Shown here: positions 11,754-22,264 of the stretch, piece after piece
Numbering within the stretch: position 1 is the stretch's first letter
How the letters are laid out: each line of letters starts with the position of its first letter
DNA from: Elysia chlorotica
Lineage: Eukaryota > Mollusca > Gastropoda > Plakobranchidae
DNA: 64,000 nt
Direction: 5' to 3'
Assembly (NCBI GenBank): GCA_003991915.1
Contig: RQTK01000082.1
Coordinates: 741,966-805,965, forward strand
Made by a program: the position numbers and the translations under genes
Notes under the pieces: generated by a model
Databases searched by the model: none
The model's input: the letters and a program-made list of their open reading frames with translations, nothing else
Told to the model about the DNA's origin: nothing

Positions 11754-12381
11754 CTGCAAGTCAAGAGAGAAAGTTGGATTCCAGAGTAATTGATGATTAT
11801 GCTATTCAACCAGCAGTTTCTTACCTACATTACTGGCATGGGGAGAGTCTACTTAAACTTAACATTGATCACTAAAACACACTGTGAATACTTTTGCCCC
11901 CAAAGTGTTGACGGCTCTTCAGATTGGCTATAATCTAAATACATTTCCTGGCAAATTAAATGGATCCTAAAGTAAGTCACAATTTTGTCATATTGGTAAG
12001 CTAAACAATATCTCATAAACTGATCATGAAAAAACACACATGGTCTGCAAACTCGGTTATTGAAACACAAGCGTTACCTCAGAAAATTAAAAGGTCAATT
12101 TTGAATTGATTTAGAAATATTTACTCAAAATTCATAGGAATATTAAACACTTATAATCGGTAACAATGTATACAAATATTTATAAAACCTGTTTATAAAT
12201 AAGTTTCAGTGTGTTTCCTCTAATGATACACTATATTTGATCAACTTTCTGCCATTAATCAAAAAAATAATTTAAGGATTCTTTTAATCTTTGGTGTTAA
12301 TTGACAGTAGAAATGTATGCAAGTATCTAGAAAAATTCAATAGAAGAAAAAACTAAATAAAACTTTGTGTTTACTACTTAC
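11754..12381 (-). other. Laminin intron, nothing recognised
   Basis: AT-rich intron. No repeat family or coding signal seen. Confidence 0.6.
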
Positions 12382-12691
12382 TTGGCAGCCAGAGCGGAGG
12401 CACGCTTGGCAATCTCAGTCATCTGCTCCGAACCCTGGCCGAAATCTTTAAGAGCCTGCAGGGCACGACTGAGTGCAGTGCGACCTTCCTTGTCAATGTA
12501 GTCCTTGGCATCCTGGTACGCTTTCTCCGTTCTCTCAAGTGCCATCTCTGCGTAAACTATCTTTGCCTCGCTGGCCTCACAAGCATCGGAAGCCTTGTTA
12601 ATGTTCACTGCAATGTCCTTCAGCTTGTTGACGAGATCGCTCAGGGCCTGGCTCAGAGTATCCAACTGCTGGCCGATTTTCCCGTCACCCG
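12382..12691 (-). CDS. LAMC1: Laminin gamma chain, large coiled-coil exon
   Basis: At 310 bases this is the largest laminin exon in the window. It starts in phase 1 (A+CG gives Thr) and ends in phase 2. The product runs from GDGKIGQQLDTLSQALSD to MTEIAKRASALAA. Contained runs such as EMALERTEKAYQDAKDYI keep the heptad pattern. The acceptor is ttttctcag and the donor is gtaagtag. Confidence 0.96.
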
Positions 12692-12747
12692 CTGAGAAAA
12701 CAAGGAGAAGAGTCAGATGCTGTTGTACGTTTATGGTTAAGTTTGTA

Positions 12748-12920
12748 GCAACGCATGTCAGCACTATTTAGGCTTTATTGTGGACAAGCTTAGAACCCCA
12801 AATCTAACGTCTGAGCATTTTACGTGCTGCCACACTTAGACAGTGCGGAGATACCATGACTCCTCTCTCAGCTGGTCAAATTAAACTAGACACCATTCCT
12901 TGACAAGATATGAACTCTTT
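12748..12920 (-). repeat. tRNA-derived SINE fragment, family A
   Basis: The 3' two thirds of the family are recognisable on the plus strand: tgtcagcactatttaggctt, taacgtctgagcattttacg and gataccatgactcctctctc. The tRNA head is lost. Confidence 0.75.
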
Positions 12921-12989
12921 TAAGATGCCAGACACAAGAATCAATTTAAAAGAATATAAAGAGACACAAATCCCAAGTATTCATAAAGT

Positions 12990-13435
12990 ATGAGTCGATT
13001 GATTCTATCGCTTACAACATGATAAAAACTGGGAGCCAACTTATCAATAATTACGACTCTAAGACCACTAGCTCTTACCATTCATCCCCCCCAACCCCCA
13101 ATGTTCTTTAGCAGTTAAGGAGTTCAGAGATTAGATATTACCACAATACACAAGAAGTGAAAGCCAACTATTGAGTATCATACAAATTTACGAACACTAA
13201 CCCTTACAACATACAAAAACTCAGAGCCAACTTGTCATCAAGAATGAATCTGCAAATACTAATGCTTACAACGTACAAAAACCCAGAGCCAACTTACAAC
13301 CATGTATGAATCTATGAGGGTTAACATCTACCACATACAAGAACTCAAGAGCCAACTTACAACCATGTATGAAGCTATGATGACTAACGTTTAAAACATG
13401 CAAAAACTCAGATCCAACTTAAGGTGAAATTCATT
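12990..13435. repeat. Imperfect tandem repeat, about 70 bp, about six copies
   Basis: The phrase acaaaaactcagagccaact recurs with variation (near 13028, 13155, 13208, 13274, 13337, 13400) with spacing of roughly 60-70 bases. Copies are diverged. Confidence 0.7.
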
Positions 13436-13554
13436 CACAACAAAGTCTAAAGTTATTTCATCTCAAATTTATATCAAACAGCAACTGTAAAATAAAACAA
13501 AGAAAATTGATCACTGGAAAATAATGCGGCCACAGTTTGTCTTGGTCTTTTTCC

Positions 13555-13905
13555 ATCAAGCCACACGCATGTTGTGCTCATTGATATGCTCTTGTGCTAG
13601 CATATCTTTGCATTGATTGGCACACATTCTATTTAAAAAAAATCAATGTCGAAGCTTTTACGTCTTATACAGATGAAAAAAAAATCCCCAAAATATAGCG
13701 CATACAAGGAATAGGCCTTAAATCATGCGATGTAAAAAGGTTAATCTGTTTTAATGACCTCCAGTACTTCGTCAAGCTCATTCCACATTTGCCCAAGTCA
13801 GTTTTGGGAAAAAAAAAAAAAAAAGTTTTCTTGACAAACATTACCTCTGGAACAATTTTTTTAGAAATTGCGGAGTGAAAGTAATGCCTGTAACAGCCGC
13901 CTAAA
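13555..13905. repeat. Intronic interspersed repeat, family C
   Basis: The phrase ttgatatgctcttgtgctag, then ttgcattgattggcacacat, then a run ending catacaaggaat is shared with copies near 20600-20770 and 21850-21990. Bases 13770-13885 also match 7700-7885. The family is unknown to me and shows no tRNA promoter boxes. Confidence 0.65.
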
Positions 13906-13989
13906 GTCTTTAATATATCAACCAATCCAAAATCTTTATACTCTCAAAAAATTGAGTGGGGGAAATTGTGGATGACCGCTTGTACGTAC

Positions 13990-14181
13990 TGTATGCCCCA
14001 CGCGCGTCCTCTAGCAGATCATTGACCGACTGGTTCACAGCCTGCAGCTGATTCACAAAGTTTGTGTCGTTGAACAGGCTCGGGTTGTCGTTGGTTTTCT
14101 CGATGAGGTCAGTGAGGTCACGCAGCTTGGCCCGGTGGCTGTTCACCTGTCGCTGGACCAGGTTGTAGCACTGAGGACAGT
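13990..14181 (-). CDS. LAMC1: Laminin gamma chain, first coiled-coil exon
   Basis: After a ccttatccag acceptor this exon encodes CPQCYNLVQRQVNSHRAKL through VNDLLEDARGAY and ends in phase 1. CPQCYNLV is the hinge between the LE modules and the coiled coil. It aligns with vertebrate CPACYRLV, where the cysteines link the three chains at the top of the long arm. The donor ACA|gtacgt is chosen because it keeps frame with the exon at 12382-12691. The first codon needs one base from upstream. Confidence 0.95.
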
Positions 14182-14187
14182 CTGGAT

Positions 14188-14960
14188 AAGGTTGAGAGAA
14201 ACATGGCAGTAAGATCAAGTCTAACAAACATATTGGTAAGATTAAGTTATATTAAGGACTAGTTTTATGTTTTACCACTAGGGGACAATGCGTTGATCGG
14301 AGAGGAGGGGGAGAGGGAGGGGTTGAGAGGAACATGGCGGTAAGATCAAGTGAAACAAGCATAGTGGTAAGATTAAGTTATATTAAGGACTAGTTTCAGG
14401 ACTAGTTTTATGTTTTACCACTAGGGGACAATGCGTTGATCAGAGAGGAGGGGGAGAGGGAGGGGTTGAGAGGAACATGGCAGTAAGATCAAGTCTAACA
14501 AACATATTGGTAAGATTAAGTTATATTAAGGACTAGTTTCATGTTTTACCACTAGGGGACAATGCGTTGATCAGAGAGGAGGGGGAGAGGGAGGGGTTGA
14601 GAGGAACATGGCGGTAAGATCAAGTCTAACAAACATATTGGTAAGATTAAGTTATATTAAGGACTAGTTTCATGTTTTACCACTAGGGGACAATGCGTTG
14701 ATCAGAGAGGAGGGGGAGAGGGAGGGGTTGAGAGGAACATGGTGGTAAGATCAAGTGGTAAGATAAGGTTAAATAGAGGATTAGATTTTACCACCGCGGG
14801 ACAGTGTGACTATAGGTAAGGTGGGGGGTTGAGAAGTACATGTGGTGAGATCAAGTGAAAGAAACAAAGAAACATAGTGGTAAGATTAAATTAAATCGAG
14901 GACTAGGTTTTACCACTGCGGGACAGTGTGACTATAGGTAAGGTGGAGGGGGAGTTGAGT
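14188..14960. repeat. Tandem array (~130 bp units) next to a laminin splice acceptor
   Basis: The phrase ggttgagagaaacatggc begins at about 14188 and recurs (as ggttgagaggaacatgg) near 14322, 14466, 14597 and 14728. Each unit contains ggactagtttcatgttttac and gatcagagaggaggggga. Two more diverged units follow to 14960. The first unit overlaps the pyrimidine tract of the acceptor for the exon at 13990-14181. On the transcribed strand every unit therefore carries a long C/T tract. Confidence 0.92.
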
Positions 14961-15160
14961 TTTGTTTAATGTCCAACATCAGCACTATATAGGCTATATT
15001 GTGGACGGACCCCAAGACTGACGTCTGACAATTTTATGAGCTACCGGACACGAGAGGGGGCGGAAATAACATGACCCCTGCCAATTACATTAGACTAACA
15101 CCTACCCAACCAGTAGGGGGTGAAATCGCCAGGACTTGAACCAGAGGTGGAGGGAGGATA
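14957..15160 (-). repeat. tRNA-derived SINE copy, family A
   Basis: A good copy on the plus strand: gtccaacatcagcactatat, gactgacgtctgacaatttt, caaccagtagggggtgaaat, then the reversed box B ccaggacttgaacc. Confidence 0.88.
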
Positions 15161-15306
15161 TAGAAAATAAGCAGTAAGATGTAAGATCAATTTATATGCA
15201 AGCATGGATTTCTATAGATCTAAAAATAACTGAAGATAGACTATCTTTGACTATGATTTAAGACCTAGATCTAGATTGTTTTATTTAAAAAAAATATTTA
15301 AAAAAC

Positions 15307-15437
15307 AGCAGCGGCGAGATCTTGCTTGTTCTCCATGCATCGGTCACAGCGTCGGCCATCAACATTCTCTCGGCAGGGGCAGTAACCATTGGCGTCACAG
15401 TGCAGATCCGTGGAGCCGACAGGATCACAGTTACATG
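15307..15437 (-). CDS. LAMC1: Laminin gamma chain, last LE module exon (3' end uncertain)
   Basis: After a cttcctgccag acceptor this exon encodes [18 protein letters not shown], then [20 protein letters not shown], which is the sixth LE module after L4. The only nearby GT is at the gctgct|gtttttt junction, a poor donor that would end the exon in phase 0. The next exon needs a phase 1 predecessor. The final LE cysteine (vertebrate WPGCQECPAC) is also missing from the joined sequence. A small exon of 3n+1 bases may lie in the intron, or this exon's end may be damaged. Confidence 0.85.
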
Positions 15438-15844
15438 CTGGCAGGAAGAGGATGGTTTAACAATCGCATTTTTTATAATCCTAATGGTTCGATAGTGTTT
15501 GTTTTTTTTAACTACTAAAAAATAAGATAAATCGGTTAAGAACTTGAACTAATCAACAAAGGACTTGAAAGAAACAACTGTATTTAAAAACATTAAAAAC
15601 ATGGGGTTTTTTTAACGATTCACCCCCCTCCCCCACCTTATATGATAGACAGGGAAATAGCAAAGTTATACATAAAAACATAACATAACAGCCCCTTATT
15701 GGAAGCACTCAGAATGTGAGACGAGACAAGTCATATCAACTAGAAGACACCCATAATGCAATATGAAATAACGAGACCAGACACATTAACTGGTAGACAC
15801 CTTGAATGTGACATGAAACAATGAGACGAGACACATCAACTGAC
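15438..15844 (-). other. Laminin intron, nothing recognised
   Basis: Canonical intron ends. Two short imperfect repeats of a phrase like cgagacaagtcatatcaact lie near 15720-15840; otherwise unremarkable. Confidence 0.55.
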
Positions 15845-15997
15845 CAGTACAGCCCGTCGATGAGAATCCGAAGAAGTAGCGGTCACAAGCATCACACCTG
15901 CGTCCAGAGACCCCGGCCTTACAAGTACACTGACCGCTAGACTCATCACAGGTGTAGTTGGACGATCCAGTGCGGTCGCAGTTACAGGCAATGCACC
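15845..15997 (-). CDS. LAMC1: Laminin gamma chain, LE module exon
   Basis: Fifty-one codons, phase 1 to phase 1, encoding one LE module: [38 protein letters not shown] and [13 protein letters not shown]. The cysteine spacing is typical of LE modules. The motif FGFSSTGC aligns with vertebrate FGFGPEGC. The acceptor is cttcccag and the donor is gtcagttg. Confidence 0.97.
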
Positions 15998-17015
15998 CTG
16001 GGAAGGGGAAAAGTTGATATTGGTTAGTTAAAGAGCTGTCTGATATCATCTTAAAAAAACGGAAAAAATAGTGACAAGGATATAAAGCAAAGAGCAACAG
16101 GAACAGCAGTTGGGTTTTTGTTAAATCTAGATCTTGGTATGGATCTAGTTAGATTTAGACACAGCATAGATCTAGTGATTTAAGAATCTATTGTTTTGTC
16201 TATGACTGAGAACCATGCTTTGGAAAAAAATATAACATTGTCACATTGCTACAATTATAGCACAAGTGAGGTTTATGCTGAAATTCAAGTAATATATCAT
16301 TTTAAAAGTTGAAAATGAAATCTATCTAACTAATCTTTCAGATTAAAAATGTGCCAATGGGTTTTTGCTTTTTTCTTGCTTGAAACGTGAATCCAATTTG
16401 AAGCAGAAATCAGGATATAAGTTGTTTTTTTTTATTACCTCAAAAATATTGAAAACAACTTATGCCAAAATCATGATTTGATTAGATCCTCATCCTGATT
16501 TTTAAAGTTAAGATTAAAACAACAGCAGCTGCTACAAGTTAACCTGTAGCTTACTTACCCAATCAGACTTTACCCACGCCTTGCACCAAAGACTCTTTTC
16601 CCTACACACTACAAGTACAGGCCAGAGCTAAAAGTAAGGCGCTGTAACTCCATATTGCTTTTCATACCCACTGCTATCAATGCCCATGACACATACCTTG
16701 ACCTCTGATTCATTTTCCAAAGGGGCAAGGGATTGTACATTTTTTTTGTTAAGTTGAAAGAATCGTCACCTCAGTTTTAGAATCTCCTACCTCATTTCTA
16801 AAATACTAAATATTTAGAGTATTTTATAAACAAGATAGGAGATAATCCAACTGAGATGAAGAAACACTCACTGTTTCATCTCCCTTGCTAGCTAGCACTG
16901 CTAGCACTGCTGAGCCCGCCCCACATACTTATTTTCATGCAAGCTACGTGTACAGGTCAGAGCTACAAGCATGGGAGCTAAAACTCTATATTGCTTTTTA
17001 TGTGCCGTCACATAC
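15998..17015 (-). other. Laminin intron, nothing recognised
   Basis: About 1 kb of AT-rich intron. No repeat family or coding signal recognised. Confidence 0.55.
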
Positions 17016-17266
17016 CTGTCCCGCTGGCCAAGTCCCAGTAGCCTGTGACACACTTGTCACAGCGCTGGCCAGCCACGTTGGCGTGACAGTAGCACTGGCC
17101 CGTGGACTGGTCACACCCGTTGCCGTCAGTCCTGAGCCTCGTCCCAGCGTGGTAGCAGTTGCAGGGCGTGCACTCGCCGGCACTGTTGTTGTAGTGGCTG
17201 GGCAGACACTTCTCACAGTAGCGGCCGCCGGTGTTGCGGATACACTTGAGGCACTCGCCAGTCACG
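17016..17266 (-). CDS. LAMC1: Laminin gamma chain, exon for the second half of the nidogen-binding LE module and the next one
   Basis: The exon is 251 bases, phase 2 to phase 1. It completes the nidogen-binding LE module (VTGECLKCIRNTGGRYCEKC) and encodes the following module (CNCYHAGTRLRTDGNGCDQS, then TGQCYCHANVAGQRCDKC). The acceptor is tcccaccag and the donor is gtatgtga. GC content is far above the flanks. Its first ~40 bases with the acceptor flank are copied repeatedly in the upstream intron. This copy is the only one that continues into a full exon. Confidence 0.97.
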
Positions 17267-17340
17267 CTGGTGGGAGTAAAAAGTCGCACTGGATCTCAAA
17301 TTTATCTTTATAATGATTTGTACAACTAAACTATTATCAT

Positions 17341-18235
17341 TACATCTGCCAGTGTTGCGTATACATTTGAGGCACTCGCCAGTCACGCTGGTGGGAGTCA
17401 AAAGTCACACTGGATCTAAATTTTTATCTTTATAATGATTTGTACAACTAAACTATTATCATTACATCTGCCAGTGTTGCGTATACATTTGTACAACCAA
17501 ACTAGGGAAAACATTATCATTACATCTGCCAGTGTTGCGCATACACTTCAGGCACTCGCCAGTCACGCTGATGGGAGTCAAAAGTCACACTGGATCTCAA
17601 ATTTTTACTCTGCCAGTGTTGCGCATACATTTGAGGCACTCGCCAGTCACGCTGGTGGGAGTCAAAAGTCACACTGGATCTCAAATTTATCTTTATAATG
17701 ATTTGTACAACTAAACTATTATCATTACATCTGCCGGTGTTGCGTATACACTTCATACACTTGCCAGTCATGCTGGTGGGAGTCAAAAGTCACACTGGAT
17801 CTCTTCATCTTTATAATGATTTGTACAACTATGAAAAAATTGTCATTACATCTGCCAGTGTTGCGGATACACTTCAGGTACTTGCCAGTCTTGCTTATTG
17901 GAGGGACAGTGAAGAGTGATCATTTATAGTGTCATTTATAACGTCCAATGTCAGCACTATATAAGTTAGTTATATAGCCACAGGGCTAGCTAGACGGCCT
18001 TTTTCAGTGATTTGTACAGCTACCATAGAAATAAATCATCATTAAATCTGCCAGTTGTGTGTATGCACTTGAGGCACAGTCTGGGACAGTGCAGCGCAGT
18101 CATTAAATAGTATCATTTGTAATGTCACAGGGCTAACAGGATGGCATAATTATGTATCTCAGTGGCTTGTACAACTAAAACATGCCAGTGTTGCGGATAC
18201 ACTTTCGACACTCGCCGATCACGTTGGTGGAAACG
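17341..18235 (-). repeat. Tandem array of partial laminin exon copies with splice acceptors
   Basis: About eight copies of the acceptor flank plus first ~40 coding bases of the exon at 17016-17266 lie upstream of it in its intron. They are near 17350, 17472 (truncated), 17528, 17612, 17733, 17859, 18050 (degenerate) and 18183. The common unit is about 122 bp and includes gtacaactaaactattatca. Copies near 17350, 17528, 17612 and 17733 keep a usable cag acceptor (17528 and 17733 with small changes). Translation gives VTGECLKCIRNTG and then diverges to RCNDN and a stop or read-through. None has the rest of the exon. Confidence 0.95.
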
Positions 18236-18329
18236 CAGTGAAGGGGAGTTATTTATAGCGCCATATAGGGAGGTCCTTGATTCAAAAGCAATGATTGCTA
18301 AAAATTTCTTTGTCCCATTTCTCCCCGTC

Positions 18330-18490
18330 TGGTTGGTTTAGTGTCAGTATAATGTGACCAGCTGAGACAAGAGTCCAGGTCTCTCATAACTATCCCCGAG
18401 TGGCAGCAAATAAAAATATCAGATACTAGTCTTGGAGCCTGTCCATAATAAAGCCTGTATAGTACTGACGTCGGACGTCAAGCGACCATC
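18330..18490 (+). repeat. tRNA-derived SINE fragment, family A
   Basis: Plus-orientation landmarks: gtgtcagtataatgtgacca, ctgagacaagagtccaggtc, and a 3' end near tatagtactgacgtcggacg. Diverged copy in a laminin intron. Confidence 0.75.
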
Positions 18491-19117
18491 TTAAAATCAA
18501 CTCTCAATGATTTGAACAACTACCATAGCAATAAATAATTATTTTTATCAATTATCTCAAACCTCCCCATAAGGAGGTATGCCTTTCTGCCAGCCCAGTG
18601 TAGAAAAATTGTGAATTGCTTTTTTTCTCTCCTATTTTTTCAAAAGCATCATCATTTTTCTTACGTTAAATTCTATTTCATCTTTCACTAATTTCAGGAC
18701 TTAAATTTGTTTCAATGATTCATTGTTCTTTATAAGAATAAGAATAAGAGGAGGAGGAGGAGAAGAATGTCACTTGTACAGTGCCCAAAATCCACAAAGA
18801 ATGCTTGAAGACCCTTCACATACATTAAAAGATTTTCACATTCCACAAGCAAATACATAACTAAAGCTTGCCTCTTTCAAATTACCCATTACTTTTTTTT
18901 TCCTTTTTCAAAACAAAACAAAACTCTTTTGAGTTTCCATATGAACTGATCCAAAATCTAAATTTTTTCATCAATATACTAAGTCTTCTGTAACACTTTT
19001 TTTCTTGAAGCTGCAATTGTTAAATTATTATTTCCCTCTCCTTTGTCCCTCCCTCTGTCTGTCTGTCTCTTTCTCTCCTTACTGTCCCCACGTCCACCTT
19101 TCCCTCGCGTTTCTTAC

Positions 19118-19250
19118 CTATCACAGTTGCGGATAGCATTGGGGTCAATATTTCCATTACAGCTGCACTTCTGGCACGGGGTTGGTGTTCCTGTGTTTAC
19201 TCCTTTAGGGTCTCCGTAATATCCATCCAGACACACGTCACAAAGATTAC
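19118..19250 (-). CDS. LAMC1: Laminin gamma chain, exon with the nidogen-binding loop
   Basis: 133 bases, phase 1 to phase 2. The product includes [32 protein letters not shown], and then [11 protein letters not shown]. Vertebrate gamma-1 binds nidogen through an LE module whose key loop reads NIDPNAV. Here only the last residue differs (Ile for Val). The acceptor is gatttctcag and the donor is gtaagaaa. The split codon AG|C gives Ser where vertebrates have Arg. Confidence 0.97.
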
Positions 19251-20309
19251 CTGAGAAATCAAACAAGTCAAACTTATCCTCACTGGGAAAGCAGAATTTT
19301 GACTTTAACACATCATTGTTTTCAGTACATTTTACAAGCACTGGTGTCGACATCATTTTTGTTTTATAAGCTGTCAAACTATTGCAAGGCAAACCACTTC
19401 AAGGTTAAGTGCAGCTTTTTATTTACAATTTAGTCCCCTTTGATTGCATTTAAAATCACCTGTAAAACAGTCGCACCACAGCCCAAAATTGTGTGGTGCC
19501 AAAAGTTAAACAAACCATATTTGAAATTGATAAGTTTATAATTCACATTGGATTCACAAGAAGATAAAAGGTGTGAAACATTCCTCAGTTTGGGCACAAA
19601 GCCAACTTTCCATTGCTCTTGAAGCTTTGAAAATACATGGAAAGATAAATCCTTCACAGATCATCCGTTTTTCTAAATTTTTTTTTTGTCCTTGGATCCT
19701 AGTAGAATACATATTATTAAGCTAAGGGGGGAAATAGAGTAAATTACTGAGACGCTTCGGGTAAAAATTGATACCACAAAAATGGATTTTGAGTGGGCAT
19801 AGAAAGTGTAAAATGATAGATGATTCAAGTAAGAATCATACACCGTGACACCCCAACCGTTAGTTAGTTGTTATTATATGCATATACCATGAGGGAGATT
19901 GTCAGATGTCAAAACAAGGATTTTATTATTTCACTTCATTTTTAATTCTCTGTTGAACATTCAGTTTTTAATAGATGAAATATTTTTGTGAAAATTGTTT
20001 ATAAAAGCGAGTTAATGTACACGGTCTAAGAATTCTTCATAAATGCCAATATTCTTAAGTAAGTCCAACCTTCTATTTTTTTTAATATGGACCTCTCTGG
20101 GAAGCCTGGTGGAATCATTGCAGGTGTAATACTTTCTCATTCAGTAAAAATATTTTCAATTGTGGAAGACTTCTCAAAGGCGTGACATACCAGGTAAATG
20201 TCATCACTTAACAAACTGAAACAGCTCGGAGTTAACCGTTTGTGGCCAATTTTTAGTCTTCTAGCCTATATAGTGTTGATGTTGAACGTTAAGTAACAAA
20301 CAAACCAAC
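19251..20309 (-). other. Laminin intron
   Basis: AT-rich intron. The only repeat signal is a short SINE family A 3' end at about 20262-20300 (tatatagtgttgatgttgaacgttaa in pieces, plus orientation). Confidence 0.55.
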
Positions 20310-20495
20310 CTCCATAGCCCTCCTCGCACTCTGTGCAGATGAGGTCTTTGTTTGGGAGCTGGATGCATGGGCCCCCGTTAGGACACGGGCACGGCTGGCA
20401 GTCGTTAGGTGTACCGTCAGTCGCATCACCATAGTAACCACGTGCGCACTTTTCACAGAAGTCTCCCGCTGTGTTGTCTCGGCAGATGCAACGAC
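20310..20495 (-). CDS. LAMC1: Laminin gamma chain, LE module exon
   Basis: Sixty-two codons, phase 1 to phase 1. The product includes [40 protein letters not shown] and [20 protein letters not shown]. It aligns with vertebrate CNCRDNTAGPHCEKCSDGYY and [13 protein letters not shown]. The acceptor is atttccag and the donor is gttggttt, slightly weak. Confidence 0.97.
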
Positions 20496-20589
20496 CTGGA
20501 AATGGGCATTTTTACTTTTTATGTAATACTTGCAATCAGTGAAATTGTGACATCAAATTTCTAATAACCTGTCGCACTCATTCCTCAGG

Positions 20590-20775
20590 AATACACTTAA
20601 CCTTTCTCCATGTTGTTCACATTGATATGCTCTTGTGCCAGCACCTCTGTGCATTGATCAGCACACCTTCTACTTTGAAATAAAAATCAAAGCTTTTACC
20701 TTCCATAAACTTTTGAAAAATTTTCGCAAATTAGTGCGCACACAAGGAATTATGCAATATCACCATTAGCTGGTG
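20590..20775. repeat. Intronic interspersed repeat, family C
   Basis: Shares ttgatatgctcttgtgccag, tgcattgatcagcacacctt and gcgcacacaaggaattatgc with copies at about 13560-13720 and 21850-21990. Confidence 0.7.
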
Positions 20776-21845
20776 TCAGAGTACATTGATCACGGCACTA
20801 CAAAGTGCTAGATTCGGTGCGTTTTCGTGACCACTTGCAGGGTCATTAATCGCTTCCCAAGGGACCCCCGTCACTCAGGCCAGGCGTGCACTGTTTTACT
20901 TGAGTTTGACCCTATCTACTGGACACAAATCAACTAAGTTATGCTTTTTTTTTTATCTCTATCTGTTGATCGTCATTGAATAGAACCACTATTAATTGAT
21001 AGAATTAATACTATGGGCCTATCCATAGAAATTCTAAAATAGTATAATGTGTGTGGATATTTTTAAGTGCAACTTATAAATTATTTTCGATCTTTTTAAA
21101 CTTTTTTTCTCAAATACGCTCCGGTACATATGTGTGGTAATTACATAACTATTTATGTGGTTATTACATAAACTAAGTTATTTTCTCTCTACATCTGCTC
21201 AATCTACAGACGACATTTAAAGAAGAAAAAGAACAGCCAAGAATGTCAGTATATATACACCTGACTTAAGAACTTTTTAAAAAGTCATCATTTATAACAG
21301 ATTGAATTTTTAAGGTGATTTTTTAATACTCATTTTCCTTAAGAAAAAAAAAACATTCCTGGTAAAATACGATGGTTTGAAAGTATCTAAATATGTTTGC
21401 AATTAGAAAAAAATAAGTTCAATTCAAATTTTTGTATAGTAGCCAAAACTGTAAATTTCTATTTCAGTTACTCATAATTTCGATACGGGTGAAAGAATGA
21501 TAGGTGACACATTTGATATACATGTACAGAACGATTTCATGAATTTTTCAGCGAGCTCGATTGGCCCAAATGTTAAATATCTAAAGTTAAGTTAAAGCAT
21601 TTTAATGTAATTCATTCTATTTTTTTTTATATCTAATCTAGACACCCATATCTTTGAAACTATTAAACTTAAACACACATTTTTTTTTAATTGGAGTTTT
21701 TTTTTTTTTCCCTTTCCAGTGACATTTTTAAAATAGCGCACTTAATTCAGTAACAGATCCTAGCGCCACTGGTAACTGTGAGGTGAAGTGATCCACTAGT
21801 GTCCCTTATTAAGATAAGGCTATCGCAGTCTAGCTCAACTAAAAT
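20776..21845 (-). other. Laminin intron interior, nothing recognised
   Basis: Very AT-rich. Short homopolymer tracts only; no coding or SINE signal. Confidence 0.5.
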
Positions 21846-21990
21846 GCCACTTCTGGAGCGCCGTGTGATATACTCTTGTACTAGCAATTCTTTGTATTGA
21901 CCTGCACACATTCCATTCCAACTTTTACCTTTTATAGATTTTTAAAACTATCCCATAACTGTGCTCACACAAGGAATATGCCGTAAATTG
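21846..21990. repeat. Intronic interspersed repeat, family C
   Basis: Third copy of the family: tgatatactcttgtactagc, cctgcacacattccattcca and gctcacacaaggaatatgcc. Confidence 0.65.
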
Positions 21991-22027
21991 GCCCATGTAG
22001 AAAGTTCAAACAACAAAGCAAAATTAC

Positions 22028-22264
22028 CTGTCTTGATGTCACAGCTCTGGGAATGTCCATTACACTCGCAGGGGACACACCGGGCGAAGGATCCGGAGTT
22101 GGGCGGGTTTCTCTTGTAGCCTTGGCGACACGACTCACAGAACTGTCCCACATAGCCCTCAGGACATGTGCACTGTTCCACCCAGGGGGCCGGGGGCTGG
22201 TTGTTCACTCGCCCAGGCAAGGCTGTACCCAGCACAATGTTGTCAATCGAGCTTGAGCCTTCAA
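22028..22264 (-). CDS. LAMC1: Laminin gamma chain, end of L4 domain and following LE sequence (most upstream exon found)
   Basis: 237 bases, phase 1 to phase 1. The product starts EGSSSIDNIVLGTALPG, aligning with vertebrate SAGYLDDVTLASARPG at the end of the L4 domain. It continues APWVEQCTCPEGYVGQFCES and CVPCECNGHSQSCDIKTG. The acceptor ctacccaccag at 22265-22267 is preferred; an alternative ag six bases inside the exon exists. No earlier laminin exon was recognised upstream. Confidence 0.95.

Noticed and set aside
16885-17313. 142-codon plus-strand frame
   Set aside because: Antisense shadow of the GC-rich laminin exon at 17016-17266.
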